Below are positions 1-11,529 of a DNA stretch of 64,000 nt, one piece after another; within the stretch, counting starts at the first letter, position 1; the number at the start of each line of letters is the position of its first letter. The notes below the pieces were generated by a model that ran no database searches, had not been told where the DNA came from, and saw nothing but the letters and a program-made list of their open reading frames with translations. The stretch covers positions 5,089,001-5,153,000 of the forward strand of contig OX419755.1 in NCBI GenBank assembly GCA_948567375.1, read 5' to 3'. Origin of the DNA: Lunularia cruciata. Its lineage: Eukaryota > Streptophyta > Marchantiopsida > Lunulariales > Lunulariaceae. The position numbers and the translations under genes are program-made.

Positions 1-490
1 AAAGATGTCCATGCGTATAAGTTCTAAATAGTGGAGATCCAGGTGGGACGGGAGCACAAAATCCGGTTTGAGTGGGTCAATGAGGAAATAACATCTCACC
101 GAACTTTTAACTTGTTTCTCTTCTCCAGAAATTGCCGAAGAAGTTATATAAAGAGCTTTAGGACTTGGTAAAATCCACTAAAGATGTTATGATAACGACA
201 GTTCTGGCAAATTCCTACCCAAGCAACTATATTAATAAGTGTGAATTTCAACCCGCTCCTCCATCCCCGTTCGTTGAAAAGGAAGGAACCTGTCGAAGTG
301 GTCGTAAACTAAGAAGATGTTGGAAAGGAGAGGCTTTCTCACCTTCTCTGTCTATAGCAAGCACGTTTGACAGGAAAAAAGGCGACCGCGTAGGAAAAAT
401 GAAGGACGGGAAGACCCCATCAAGCCGTACAAGGGAGAGACAAAAAAAAGGTAACATGGGGCTAAGCCCCAATAGAGTCTGTATGAGAAA
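1..490. other. Left-edge segment, no recognisable gene
   Basis: Short open frames exist on both strands (165-518 plus, 248-499 minus), but their translations show no domain, and neither has convincing coding character. The segment is somewhat richer in G and C than the DNA that follows. I see nothing that can be named. Confidence 0.4.
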
Positions 491-499
491 TCGTTTCAC

Positions 500-805
500 C
501 GTACACTCTGTATCATAAAGCCTTAAATGTGGAGTATATATGTGAGTGACTTTATATGAGCACTTTTGGCATTAGCATAGAGCCTTAAATGTGGAGTATA
601 TATCTGAGTAGGTTTATGAAACCATTTTTGGCATTATCATAGTGTTAGATGTGAAATATGTCTACATGAGAGTGAGTCAGTTTATAAGCACTTTTGGCAT
701 TATCATAGAGTCTCAAATGTGAAATATGTACGTAAGCAAGTTTAAATGAACAGTTTTGGCATTATCATAGAGTCTTAAATGTGCAATATGTACGAATGTG
801 AGAGA
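500..805. repeat. Imperfect tandem repeat, about 64-bp unit, 4-5 copies
   Basis: The phrase TTTTGGCATTATCATAG recurs near 565, 627, 693 and 754, each time followed by a variant of AG(C/T)CTTAAATGTG(G/C)A(A/G)TAT. The spacing is about 61-66 bp. The copies have diverged by substitutions and small indels, so this is an old minisatellite-like array. No coding potential is evident. Confidence 0.75.
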
Positions 806-839
806 CTGAGTATATATGTATGTGAGTTTCTAGAATACA

Positions 840-2200
840 GAAAAGAAAACCTGTCATGGTTATCGTTCAACTAAATGCTGTGATTTGACATTTGTCTAAA
901 TCATTAAAAGTCATGATGTACTGTATGAAGCAATACATGAGAAAGAAAAGAGAGGAGACACATAAGGAAGTTTAAAGTATTCTATAAAACATTCCCAAAA
1001 TAGAGAGAAAAGGCAAAACATGATAAAGTTCTCTTTAGAAAAGAAAAAGAAACAAAGAAAAACTTCCAAGGTACGAAAGAAAAAAAACTATACACCAACG
1101 ACCGTCCGCAAAGTCGAAAAACTGACGTTAAACAGGCAGTTAGGGGTAATTACAATACACGTGTGTAGACATGATACCGCGAGTACAGGCTTAGAGAAAC
1201 TTCTGATCCAGATCAAAGTTATCGGCACCGTATGCGGTTTAAGATCTGCCATCATTTCTTTCTTGAGCATGCTCATCGCAACCTCGTGTTTGACCCAAGA
1301 TGTTCATTTCAGTTGAAGATATCCCAAAGAGAGCTGTAGGATTAAAGAAATTAGTCATTACCCATATAATTGTGCTATACATTCTAAAACATATTATAAT
1401 AAATTATTTTCATTTTTAATGTATTTTATTGTCATTATACACTAAATCAAAAGAGGAAGTAAAGTAATTTATCTGATAAATACATACTTAACCAAAAAAT
1501 GAAGCCAAAGTGTGATAAGTTTATTAACTTACTTATACTTATCTTGAATACTTTTCTTTAGATAATTAGAACCAACTTATGGAGAAATATTCATAGCGTT
1601 CGATGTTAAAATAAATATCTGTTGTTCAACTCCTTATGTGGGTCCTAATTTATTAGATGCTTGTACTACGAATGCCAGACAAGAAGAAAAGCGGTAAATT
1701 AAAAGGAAACTTAATTTATCCATAAGTTGCTGCATAGAATAACATATTTCTTTCTTTCAAAATCAAGTGGTTCGCCTTGTTAGAATTTTGATGCAAATGA
1801 GTTTCAATTGATCGTTGGTGACTTTCCATAACCATTCCGTATAAAACTTCATAACGTTTTAACTTTTCTGAATAGAAAATGGTGCGGAATGTGGTAAAAG
1901 ATAGATACCCATAAATATTCAGGATCTAAGTCTCTCATCAGAAATTCAGTTAAGTTTCATAACGTACTTGAGTCCATCAATTTTTGAACCTTTAATAAAA
2001 ATTCATACTACTCATTTACTTTTACTAGAAATAAAAATTATGAGATACCATAAAATTTATATGGATTCTAATGTCATTCTCATAATCATATCATAAAATG
2101 AGATGTGAAAGGTTATACATTATTTTTGTAAACTATCATGGATGATAAGAATGAAGATCATGGATTTCTTTCATAGTGGCTTTTCATATTTTATAAATAA
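840..2200. other. AT-rich non-coding DNA
   Basis: The only longer frame (1020-1316, plus strand) starts in a Lys-rich low-complexity run and shows no domain. Stops are dense in all other frames. I see no LTR ends, RT motifs or RNA gene. Confidence 0.4.
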
Positions 2201-2259
2201 TACATACATTACTGGTACATGACTCCAGTAGAAGCCATCTTACTTAGGAATCAATATTA

Positions 2260-3610
2260 TTACCATTTGATACTCACTTTTTCCACGTGAATGAATCTTG
2301 ATAAGATTGATATAGACTATAATTTACAAATTTATGTATTAAAATTAATGTAATATGGTTAGCTTTTAGGTGCAATAAGTTGTGAGTTTGTATCTATTCT
2401 TATTTACTTTGAACATTGGTTCTTTAACCATACAAATACACTTTCAGAAGTAGAACATCATTTAAAAAGGATTTTTTATAAGTAGTTCTATGTCTTTCAG
2501 ATTATCCTTTTAATATCCTCATAGTGTAGATAATGTCAAACACACACAACTCATTAGGAACCATAATAATTAGATATGGTTCCTAATATTATATTAGGTT
2601 AATATTCTAATGTAATACTCACTGGTTTCAAGTGAATAGATCTAAATTAAAATTTAAAATTATTATCATAAAAATTTAATTAAATAATTAAATAATTAGC
2701 TTCTAGGTGCCATAAGTCCCAAGCTTATATCTTTTCTTATTCATCTTGACAATAGTACCTTTACCTCGGGATGATAAGTTTAGAAGCAACAAATTGCTTT
2801 TAATGAATTTATAAATAATTTTCTGTCCTTTAGATTTATTTTAATTTTTTAAAATATTACGTAATTATTCTATATATTTCATATTCTAAATAAAAAATCT
2901 GTATTTTCTAATAAAAAGTGAAAAATAAAATATTAGGATATATTTTTTAACCTCATGATAATACTTCAAGTTCAACCAAATAAAACTTTATATTTAGATT
3001 TAGATTTAGATTTATATCAGAGAAGAAGTGTAAGCAATCAACAAAAGATACATCTTTTGAATTCTTCATATTTTAATAAAAATATTGATATAATTTTTTG
3101 AGCAATTTGTATAGTCTTATACAAATCTTATGTCTTAAGAGTTTGTGTCTATCTTATATGCAACCAAGTTTGTATGTATTATCTATAACTTACATGTATG
3201 TGGTTTGTGAGATGATAGTAATATAATAGAAAATATTTTAAATAGAGCTTGATAGTAAAGTAGTTATAGATTTAAAACATCTATTTAGTAAATTATAAGC
3301 TACAAAAGGCACCTCCTTTTGTATCCTTATCAATAAATTAATATCATATTTTAAGGAATTAATACACTCTTATAATGGTCTCATGTTTTAAAAGCTTGTT
3401 CTATTCTTACATATTATTAAGTTTCTATGTATTATATTGAATTTTAGGTAGTTGTGATTGGTGAGATTTAGTAATATAATATTAAATATTAAAATGGTTG
3501 TTGAGAAAAAAAATAGTATTAATATTTTACATCATCTATCTAGTCATTTATTTGCTATTCAAGTAAATTATTATTATTGATAAAAAATGGTACTTCATAG
3601 AAAAAATAAA
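2260..3610. repeat. Old, diverged local duplications in AT-rich DNA
   Basis: Two pairs of related blocks can be read. One pair contains TTAGCTTTTAGGTGCAATAAG (about 2358) and TTAGCTTCTAGGTGCCATAAG (about 2696), each followed by a similar stretch ending in TTCTTATT and a Thr/Leu-like pyrimidine run. The second pair covers about 3100-3330 and 3370-3600 and shares phrases such as AGTTT(G/C)TATGTATTAT and AGTAATATAAT. Divergence is high. This is probably an ancient tandemly duplicated repeat rather than a gene. Confidence 0.45.
2553..2587. repeat. Perfect short inverted repeat (hairpin)
   Basis: ATTAGGAACCAT at 2553-2564 is exactly complementary to ATGGTTCCTAAT at 2576-2587, separated by an 11-nt AT-rich loop. 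It lies in non-coding DNA. It could be a chance palindrome or the end of a small inverted-repeat element. No target duplication was found around it. Confidence 0.6.
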
Positions 3611-5150
3611 TTTTAAAATGAATTGTTATTAACAAAAAAAAAAAATTTAAGTTTCAGTGTATAAAACATGCTTTATAGATCACAAATTTTCCAATATAAC
3701 AAATATATTCTTATTGCAAGGACTTGGAAATTAATTGAACAAACTTTTATCCAAAATTAAGGCTTAATTGATCTTTGTAGGATGTTTCTAGACATACAAA
3801 TTTTATATATTTATAAAACTAAGGAAGATAGTTGCCATGAATTAGATAGGATTAATTAGCTCATTAAATTTTATCAATAAAAAGTGATTTGAAACATATA
3901 AAAACTTTTTTATTAAGCAAGAAAAGTAAAATAGATGAATCATTTGATATGAGTACAATAAGATTAAAACTCCTTCAACTATAATGAGAGGATCTATTAT
4001 CTATTTAGATGTTTCAAATACACACACTAATTGTTAACTTATCAACTATAATAATTTTTGTATGATGTAATTTTATTAGAAGAGACGAGAGATATTAGAA
4101 TATAGATATTTTAAAAATTAACCTTTTAGTTTTATACTTTTATTTTTATTTATAATCATCTTGACATTTTGTTAAAAAACAAGGAATAATATCTCCTCAT
4201 AGCTCTTTAAATTGATCTTATTATTTTGACATGTTAAATTTCCTTTTGGTAAAATCACCTTCCCTTATAGTCATATACTTATGAATTGAGTAAAAGCATA
4301 TGATTAATCAATTTATGAAATGTTAGATTTTATCTCCTTATATATTTTTTATCTTATTATACTTATGAATCTATCAAATATATAATTTGTATAAGAATCA
4401 TTCATTCACCAAACGTGATATGCAATGTTTCAAAATATACAAGTTAATCATGATTTTTTGGGTAAAGCACCTAAATCTGCTACATATTTGAAACATATTT
4501 GACGCAATGACAAAACTACATTAAATGCATAATGATCATTAATACATAAATCAGAATACTAATTAGTAGTGATTGTGCCCTACGCTTTCAGGAGTTAGTA
4601 GAGAACCATCCCCTTTGATTAAACTAGCCAAATAACCATCAAGCTTACTGCCTTGTGGCTTAAATTTGCCCAAACTTGGCACTGTCTAGCCGTTGGTACT
4701 CCCTATCTTTACAAAGAATTCAATTTCACCGAGTCTTTGTTGGAGATAACAAGGTCTGCAAAATCTTATTAATGATTGTTTAGGGCTTTTCAATTAGGAA
4801 TTTTATTAGTTTTCTTTGACATCCCAGAAAAGACATAAAGATTTTGACAAATAACCATAAAGAAAAGATTGTGAAATTGAAACATTTGTAAAATAAATTA
4901 TGAGAAGCAATAAAGTCTGTGGCACGTTTCAACAATCTCTTTTAGCACAAGCAACAAAAGGGTTATTGGCGTGATTAGCAAAGATTAATAATGAAGGATT
5001 AAGTATAATTGTACTTTAGACAAATGTTAATAGGCCATGTATCACCACCAAATATGGGGAAATGTGATTGATATTTGAATGTACACATGTTTGCATGCTT
5101 GCTAGATATATAGAGACTCAATGCAAAGTGCAAAGAATTTCATGAGGAAT
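3610..5150. other. AT-rich DNA, nothing identified
   Basis: No frame longer than about 60 codons is present, and there are no RT, integrase or transposase motifs and no LTR-like ends. It reads as decayed intergenic DNA. Confidence 0.4.
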
Positions 5151-5169
5151 GATTGATATTTGAATGTGC

Positions 5170-6706
5170 ATGCTTTAGTTGTTGAAGAAGAGGTACTCCA
5201 ATTTATATATTTGGGTGGGTAGTGAATTGAATTGAATTCACCTCTCACTTAGCTTAGTTCTCCCTCATTCTTAAATCTTTCAAGCTTGTGCGGACAAAAT
5301 TGAAGATGTGCACAAGTGTTGAAAAGCACTTAGCTTAGTTCATCATCACTCTTAAATCATTGTTGTTAATTAAAGTTGGTGTAGACCAAATTGAAGATGT
5401 GCACAAAATTTGATAAGCAAGTAATACACAAAGTTGAGACTCAAATTCTTGGCATGTGATCCGCCAAATGCACAAATTTGTGAAGCAAATGTTGTACATA
5501 TGATCCACCTACTACTAACAAAAATCATTAATTTTGCATCGACTTTGAGGTTCTTGAACTAGTATAGAATTGAGGAGGATGAAGACTTTGTAGAGCATAT
5601 TTGAGCTAGATATTGTCACGAGGAAGGATGATATCAAAATAGTGTCTTTATCTCCATCCAATGAAGATATCAAAATAGCATGGACTTTATTGCACTTCTT
5701 CCCAACCAATTTGCTAAATCTTTTACTTGTTTCTCCTAGATCCCAAGACCTTCTAAGTCGAGTATCAAGTGGATCTTCCATTGGAATTGGAGGAGACTCA
5801 ACTAGTCAATATTGTTCCAAAGGATCAATAGGTACAAAGGAGGAGGAAGGACAGAGGTTTAGAGTGATTCCATTTCATTATGCTCAGCTTTTGGATTACT
5901 TAGATAATCCCAAACATTTCAAAAAAATTCACAAGGGCTATCAAAAAAACTTGTAAAACATTCAATCATAAGGCCACCTATTTGGTGAAGTTTTGGAGAG
6001 GGTTCCATAAGTCTATGAATGGTGAGAAGTTATATAAAAAGTGTGCAAGGTAAATGAAGTACTATAAGTTAGCTTGCAACCGGAAAGATAAATCTTTAAG
6101 AGAAGGATTGATTGAAAGTGAGGTGAAGTGAGGATGGAAACCAATCAAGGGCAAATTGAATCACAAGTGTCTACATTTTGGGCGGATGGATGAAATGTTT
6201 TGTGGATAGGCCATAACTCTCCACCTATGTTGGTAATTTTAGGGTCCAACCATTGGGGATAAGGTTTCAAGAGGTGCAAAGAGGATGAGATGGAAGTTTA
6301 CCATGGAGATGAGGATGAGATGGACTTAGATGATACTTCCCTCTTGTCAAGAGTTTTAGGAGTTTCATTTGTGGATTTAGTTTCAAGTACCCAAGACCCC
6401 TCTATTTTAATATCACCACAAGGAGCACCCAAATATATTCCTAGGATGCATGAGGAAGAGAGCAAATCTTATTCAACTTTGAAGTACATCCCATAGTTAC
6501 ATACAGATGCTTGTGAAATTCCTCCCACTCAAACAATTAATGAAGAACCAAAATTGGTGTGGGACAAGGCTTTGGGATCAATAGAGGAAGAAAGGTGGAC
6601 CATGCAACCACTCCACCGCCAATAGAGGAGGAAAGGGCCAATCCCAATAAAGAGTTTCAGGACAAAAGGGTGAATTTAAAACCAAGAAATGAAAAAGGGC
6701 CATGTA
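5170..6706 (+). pseudogene. Decayed orphan coding segment of unknown origin (left part)
   Basis: A plus-strand frame at 5642-5956 (104 residues) and, after stops, further open stretches to about 6115 and at 6290-6496 give a soluble, Lys/Arg- and then Asp/Glu-rich translation, for example RVIPFHYAQLLDYLDNP and later GDEDEMDLDDTSLLSRVLG. I do not recognise a family. The segment was cut by the A1 retrotransposon after 6706; its right-hand remainder begins at 13143. Upstream, at about 5246-5400, an imperfect duplication of about 85-90 bp carries CACTTAGCTTAGTTC and TTGAAGATGTGCACAA twice. It could be a decayed host gene, a captured fragment, or part of a DNA transposon; no terminal repeats were seen. 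Confidence 0.3.
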
Positions 6707-6743
6707 TGTAAAAGACCAAGACCAAGGAGAAATAGGAGAATGG

Positions 6744-7485
6744 TGTAATACCAAGAGTTAGCCATATGATCTAGATGTGAAATTTGGTTGGTAACATCTA
6801 GAATGATGTTATACATGATGGTCAAAATAGATCAGATAGAAGTATCACCAAAAGAGTACTTCTACTAATAGTGCAGAAACCGAAATAGACTTGAGAGCCT
6901 TAGAACCAATAGCTAGACATATGATTTAAAGGTGAGAATTGGTTTGGTAACATCTGAAAGGATGTTACACATGATGGACTAAACAGATCAGAAAGAGGTA
7001 TCACCAAAAGGGGACTTCTACTAATAGAGTAGAAACCAAAATATGCCTAAAATCTTTGAAGGCAATTTTGGAGGCCTAAACGGATGAACTAGGCCTCGAA
7101 ATTGTGCAGATTCCCCCCCCCCCAAATGGAGGAAAGGCTGGCCTTCCCTCCCCCTTGCTTTTTCTCGTCGAGAGCTTTCCAACGGTACCTTACTCACGTG
7201 ATTCTGAGATTCCTACAGGAAGATTCCCTAAAAGATTCCCTCCGGTCAAAGCTTGTTTGACCAACCAGATAGGACCTAGACCAGACATGTCACCCATCCA
7301 AGTAAGTAATCCAAGGGTGGAGCTTGCTGACATGTCACCTATCTAGGTCCCTAATCCTATGGTGGAGCTTCCTTGGAGGAGATCCTCTTTGCCTATATAA
7401 TTAAGAGAAGGTGCTCCTTTGGGGCATCAATGGTTTGAGTGTGCAATCGGTGTTTTCTCTCTTCTCTTGTCCTCGGAGTATTACA
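6744..7485 (+). mobile_element. C-solo: solo LTR of family C
   Basis: The segment starts TGTAATACC and ends GTATTACA, and is flanked by a perfect 5-bp duplication AATGG (6739-6743 and 7486-7490). It aligns with the reverse complement of the C1 LTRs at 15211-15797 and 34884-35452, sharing phrases such as GGTAACATCT, ATGTTA and CACCAAAAGAGTACTT. No internal region is present, so it is a solo LTR left by LTR-LTR recombination. It is about 150 bp longer than the C1 LTRs because part of its U3 is duplicated (about 6763-7070). A run of ten or more C residues lies near 7111. Confidence 0.92.
6763..7070 (+). repeat. Two-copy tandem duplication inside C-solo U3
   Basis: CATATGAT(C/T)TA...GGTAACATCT...GATGTTA(T/C)ACATGATGG...CACCAAAAG(A/G)G(T/G)ACTTCTACTAATAG occurs twice, about 152 bp apart, starting near 6763 and 6916. 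The C1 LTRs carry this block once. The copies have diverged, so the duplication is not recent. Confidence 0.8.
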
Positions 7486-7861
7486 AATGGAAGCTCACAT
7501 TGGGACACTTGAATGTGGAAACTCCAAATGCCTAGCATGAGTTTTGGCTCTTGTATTTACAAGGATCATACAAGGCTCTTGAGAAGCTTTTCAAGCAGCT
7601 TCCTTGAGCCACTTCCTTGGAGTGCAAGTCAAGTTAATTAGGAAGCTTCCCAAGAAGCTTCCTTCTAGAAGCCACTTACTTGGAGTGCAAGTTAAGCTTG
7701 TTGGAAGCTTCTAGAAGCTACCTACTTGGAGTGCAAGTTAAGCTGGCCGGGAAGCTTCCCCAGAAGCTTCCTAGATACTTCTAGAATATTTTTGGCTAAT
7801 TTGTCTTATTTGCTACTTTGTTAGCCCTACCAACTTTGTCATTAAACTCCATATTGTTACA

Positions 7862-9110
7862 TATTCCCCCACCGCTAGTTGGTGATGTCTTCATTGCTAG
7901 TGAAGCTTCAAACTCCTGTATGGCCAGTCTTGCATTATGGAAATGAGAAAGAGGTTCCTATGTGACATCATGAAGGGGATACCCTTTCCAAAGGACCTTG
8001 TACTCCATATGTTGTTGACGGCCTCATTGAATGTGGCAACGTGCAAGGATACAATCAACTTTGTACTCCTCATGATCATTGATAGGGATAGGAGGAGGGG
8101 GAGGTTGGACTCAAGAGGAAAAAGAAGATAGGTTAGGAACAACGGTTTTCAACATGGAAACATGAAAGACAGGATGGATGTGCATATGACAAGGCAAGGT
8201 TGATAAGCAACAAGAGAGACAATTTGGGTGACATCAAAGGGTCTTGTCCAATTAGGGGCAAGATTACAAACTTGGGTATCAAGTGAGAGAGGGAGGTTAT
8301 TGAATGAGAGCATGACCTTATCACCAACTTGAAAGCTAAGATCACAACAATGGTGATCAGCGTATTGTTTTTGCCAATTCTGAGCAACAAGGAGATGAGA
8401 TTTGGCTTGATGGAGGGATTAGGAGATGGTGGTCAAGAAGGTAGAAGTATAAGTGACATGAGATGGAGGAGGAGCAAGAAGGGAATCTGGACCAAGTGAG
8501 TCTTGGCCAAAATTCAGAAAGAAAGGAGAAAATCCAATGCTTGCTTATTTAGAGTTATTATAGGCAAACTCCGCAACTATAAGACATTCATCCCAATTGG
8601 TATGGTGAATGTTGACAAAGGCACAAAGCATATCTTCCAAGGTGTAATTTTCACGTTCAATTTATCCATCAGTTTGAGGATGATAGGCCGTGGATAAAGT
8701 AAGCTTGGTGCCAAGTATTTGGAAGAGTACTTGCTAATACTTTCCAATGAAGCAAGGATCACGGTTGGAGATGAATACATGTTGGATCCCATGACGCTTG
8801 AATAAATTGTCAAAGTAGATTTACACCAAGGTTGGAGCACACACAATATCAACCATTGGTGCCAAATGGATTTGCTTACTAAGCTTATCTACAAACACCA
8901 CAATTGTTGTGTGATATTACTTTGTCTTGGGCAAGGAGGTGATGAGATCTAAGCTCACATGTTCCTAATGAGTAGATGGAATGGGTAGTGGTTGAAGAAT
9001 TCCACTTGGTTTCTTGTTACTGGCCATGTTGTGTTGGCAACTCTCACATGATCAAACAAACTCCAAAACATCTCATATCCATGTTGAGCTACCACCATTG
9101 GCGTTGGAGC
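7862..9110 (-). pseudogene. pol: A1 integrase C-terminal half and chromodomain (decayed)
   Basis: The minus-strand translation near 7930-8085 reads as a chromodomain: EEYKVDCIL, then YKVLWKGYPLHD followed by a stop where the conserved Trp of the ATWE-type motif is expected. Upstream, about 8200-9060, lies the integrase core, with stops and frameshifts. Chromodomains on Ty3/gypsy integrases bind methylated histone tails and steer insertion; that role is known for the family and inferred here. The segment is the 3' end of the A1 polyprotein and ends close to the purine-rich tract. It is clearly non-functional. Confidence 0.8.
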
Positions 9111-9947
9111 GTACCCAAGGTCTTGTCCATACCCATGTGACCAGCAATTGGTAAATCATGGGCTTCTTGAAGACACACAAGTTGAAGATCACCTTTGGTT
9201 GGAACATAGATCTGGTCCTCATGAAATAGAAGGCTTTCCTTGAAGGTGAGGGTGTTGTACTCCTTATTGCATGCTATAAGATGACCATGTACCATTTGGA
9301 AGAAGAGATCTTGTTGTAAAGCTAATTGAAACTCATTTTGGACCTTTGAGTCAATTGACACTATCATAATTGCCATCGTGATGAGAGGAAGAGACTTCAA
9401 ATTAGGTCATCGTGATAGGGCATCAGGGATGACATGGAATTGACCTGGTTTTTACTCAAGTTTGATGTCAAATAATTGGAGTTGCCCTCCTATTGATGAT
9501 GGTGACTCTTCATGTGTTCCAAGTGTAAGGTCTACAAAAATGGTTTGTGATCAATTCACATGACACTTATTTCCCCAAGAGGTAATGCCTCTATACCTTG
9601 GTGGCATATACCATTGCAAGTTATTCCTGATCTTAAGCTGAGTAATTTCTTTCAGCTATATTTAGTCAGTGAGACACAAAGGCAATAGGATGTAGTCCAT
9701 TTGGGAATTCTTATTGCAACACGGCTCCAATTGTAAAGTTAGAAGCATCAAAATCAACCACACAAGGTAGTTGAGGATCATATGGATGAAGAATAGGTCT
9801 TGACGACACCATATATTTCAACTTTTGGAATACTTCTTTGTGCTTGGTGGTCCATTGAAAGCTCCCCAAGAGCTTCCCCAAGAGGTTAGTCAATGGTGCA
9901 ACAACATGAGCATAATAGTGGATGAATCGTTGATAAAAATTGGCCAA
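9089..9947 (-). pseudogene. pol: A1 integrase zinc-binding region and RNase H (decayed)
   Basis: Minus-strand frame 9089-9400 (103 residues) ends with the HHCC-type start of integrase, EAHDLPIAGHMGMDKTLG, preceded by the linker FHEDQIYVPTKGDLQ. The frame at 9711-9947 covers the RT/RNase H junction: FYQRFIHYYAHVVAPLTNLL and then VDFDASNFTIGAVLQ, which contains the first catalytic Asp of RNase H. Between them, about 9420-9700, the RNase H body is readable only in pieces. Order and motifs match A3 and A2, which helps place each domain. Confidence 0.82.
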
Positions 9948-9949
9948 TC

Positions 9950-10830
9950 CATTAAATATCTATACCTTTTGTAGCATCCTTTGGAGTAGGGCAATTAATA
10001 ATGGCCTTGATTTTGATCAGTAATTTTCCCCTCTTCCATCTTGATCCCCTCCGATGAGATCTTGTGGATGAGATCTTATCCAAGAAGGTAACTTCCTTAT
10101 GCCAAAAGGCACACTTTGACTTCTTGTAGTAAAATTTCCATTGTCATAGTCATCTTAGGACTTCAAGTACATGATTCACATGTTCTACCTCTATCTTATA
10201 TTGATAAAGATATCATCCAAGAACACCACCACATACTGATCTAATAGTCTATCCAACAATCGATGCATTTGATCCATGAAGACAATTGGAGCAATAGCGA
10301 GCCCGAAAGGTAGAACTCTCTACTCAAAATGCCCATACCTTGTGCAAAAAGCAATCTTTTGAACATCCTCCCTATCAATGGAGATTTGCCAATAGTTGCT
10401 TCAAAGGTCCAACTTGGAAAAGTATCATGCTCCACTCAATTGATCAAGCAAGTCATCAATCCAAGGCAAAGGATATACATTCTTCACTATTTGCTTATTG
10501 AGCCCATGGTAATCAATACAAAAATGAAGTCCTCCATTCTTCTTTGGAATGAATAGTAGCGATGCTCCCCAAGGAGAGGTACTATGTCATATGAATTCCT
10601 TCTCCAAAAACTCTGTAAGTGCTGTTTGCAACTCCTCCACCTCCTTTGGTGAGAGCCGATAGATTAGCTCACTCACTAGAGTACTATGTCATATGAATTT
10701 CTTCTCCAACAACTTTGTAAGTGTTGTTTGCAACTCCTCCAACTCCTTTGGTGAGAGCCAATAGATTAGCTTACTCACTGGAGTACTCCTTGGCAATAAG
10801 TCATTCTTGAAGGGCATACCACAATACAAG
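9950..10830 (-). pseudogene. pol: A1 reverse transcriptase (decayed)
   Basis: The catalytic VVFLDDI motif is encoded on the minus strand at about 10208-10229, with the flanking family A motifs (RYGHFE-type and the [12 protein letters not shown]-like block) recognisable in broken frames at 10241-10560. The N-terminal part at 10560-10800 carries an in-frame tandem duplication of 102 bp (10579-10680 and 10681-10782), so the ELEELQT segment is present twice. Many stops separate the pieces. Confidence 0.82.
10579..10782 (-). repeat. 102-bp tandem duplication within A1 RT
   Basis: GTACTATGTCATATGAATT begins both copies (10579 and 10681), and each runs through CTCCTTTGGTGAGAGCC. The period is 102 bp (34 codons). 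A2 and A3 have the segment only once. The copies differ at several positions. Confidence 0.85.
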
Positions 10831-11166
10831 GGTAATCCCTTTAGCATATCATCCAAAAACACATCTGCAAACTCTTGAACTATCTAATCAACCATTACTT
10901 GATGAGGCTATTGCACTCCTTAGATTGTCCTTGTGCAATCGGCTTGATCCACACCGCAAAAATAGACTTATCTTCCTCCAAAGCTTGCTCTATGGTGCTT
11001 CATTAACAAACTTCCCATCTAGGGACTCATCTCTCTCCAAAGCTTGCCCAGTGGTTGCCTTCTTGGCAAACTTCCCAATTTGAGATTGACTATTCTTAGG
11101 TGTTTTACTTAGAGATGCCAAACAACCTAATTGTAAATTCTTACCTTGGTGTTGTACTTGAATTTT

Positions 11167-11523
11167 TCATCGGGTCCAATCAAATTGAACCTTATGATGT
11201 TCAAGCCAAAGTAATCCTAGAATGCCATCATAGTGTAGAGGTGCCATAACAAACCTCATACACTCCAAATACTCCTTCCCAATCTTGAAGGTAATAAGAT
11301 GCAAGGTACAAGATGCAAAACCCTTTCTACCATCTACCATCATCAATCTACTTCCAATTACTAGCTTGATAGGAATATCTAATTCCTCTGGTACTTGCAT
11401 AAACATACAATTCTCTAAAATTCCAAAATCAACTAAAATCCTACAACCCCGATTAGATAGCATACCTTGCAAGTGACGCAAACTTGCATAGGTCAAACTT
11501 TCAATCTCATTGGAACTAATCAA
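11167..11523 (-). pseudogene. pol: A1 retropepsin-like protease segment
   Basis: A 118-residue open frame contains RILVDFGILENCMF, the position of the D-S/T-G active site of retropepsins (here DFG, so the catalytic triad is altered). It also contains the downstream LGLLWLEHHKVQFDW, equivalent to the ILGLPWL motif that closes the protease domain. The homologous segment in A3 (26387-26779) reads VDFGSSENCM, so DFG may be ancestral to these copies. It lies between gag and RT as expected. Confidence 0.8.
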
Positions 11524-11529
11524 GCTCCC

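Larger units (their letters stand above)
6707..7861 (-). repeat. A1 3' LTR, interrupted by C-solo LTR
   Basis: The LTR begins TGTAAAAGACCAAGACC at 6707, is broken at 6743/6744 by another LTR, resumes at 7491 after the AATGG duplication, and ends CCATATTGTTACA at 7861. The purine-rich tract on the minus strand lies just beyond (plus TATTCCCCCACCGC at 7862). Without the insertion its length is about 408 bp, matching the 410-bp 5' LTR. It carries the heat-shock-element-like 13-mer GAAGCTTCTAGAA at 7704-7716. Confidence 0.92.

Noticed and set aside
7560-7800. Repeated GAAGCTTC blocks as a CRISPR array or terminal inverted repeats
   Set aside because: Spacing is irregular, no unique spacers exist, and the blocks lie inside LTRs with defined ends; HSE-like regulatory repeats explain them better.
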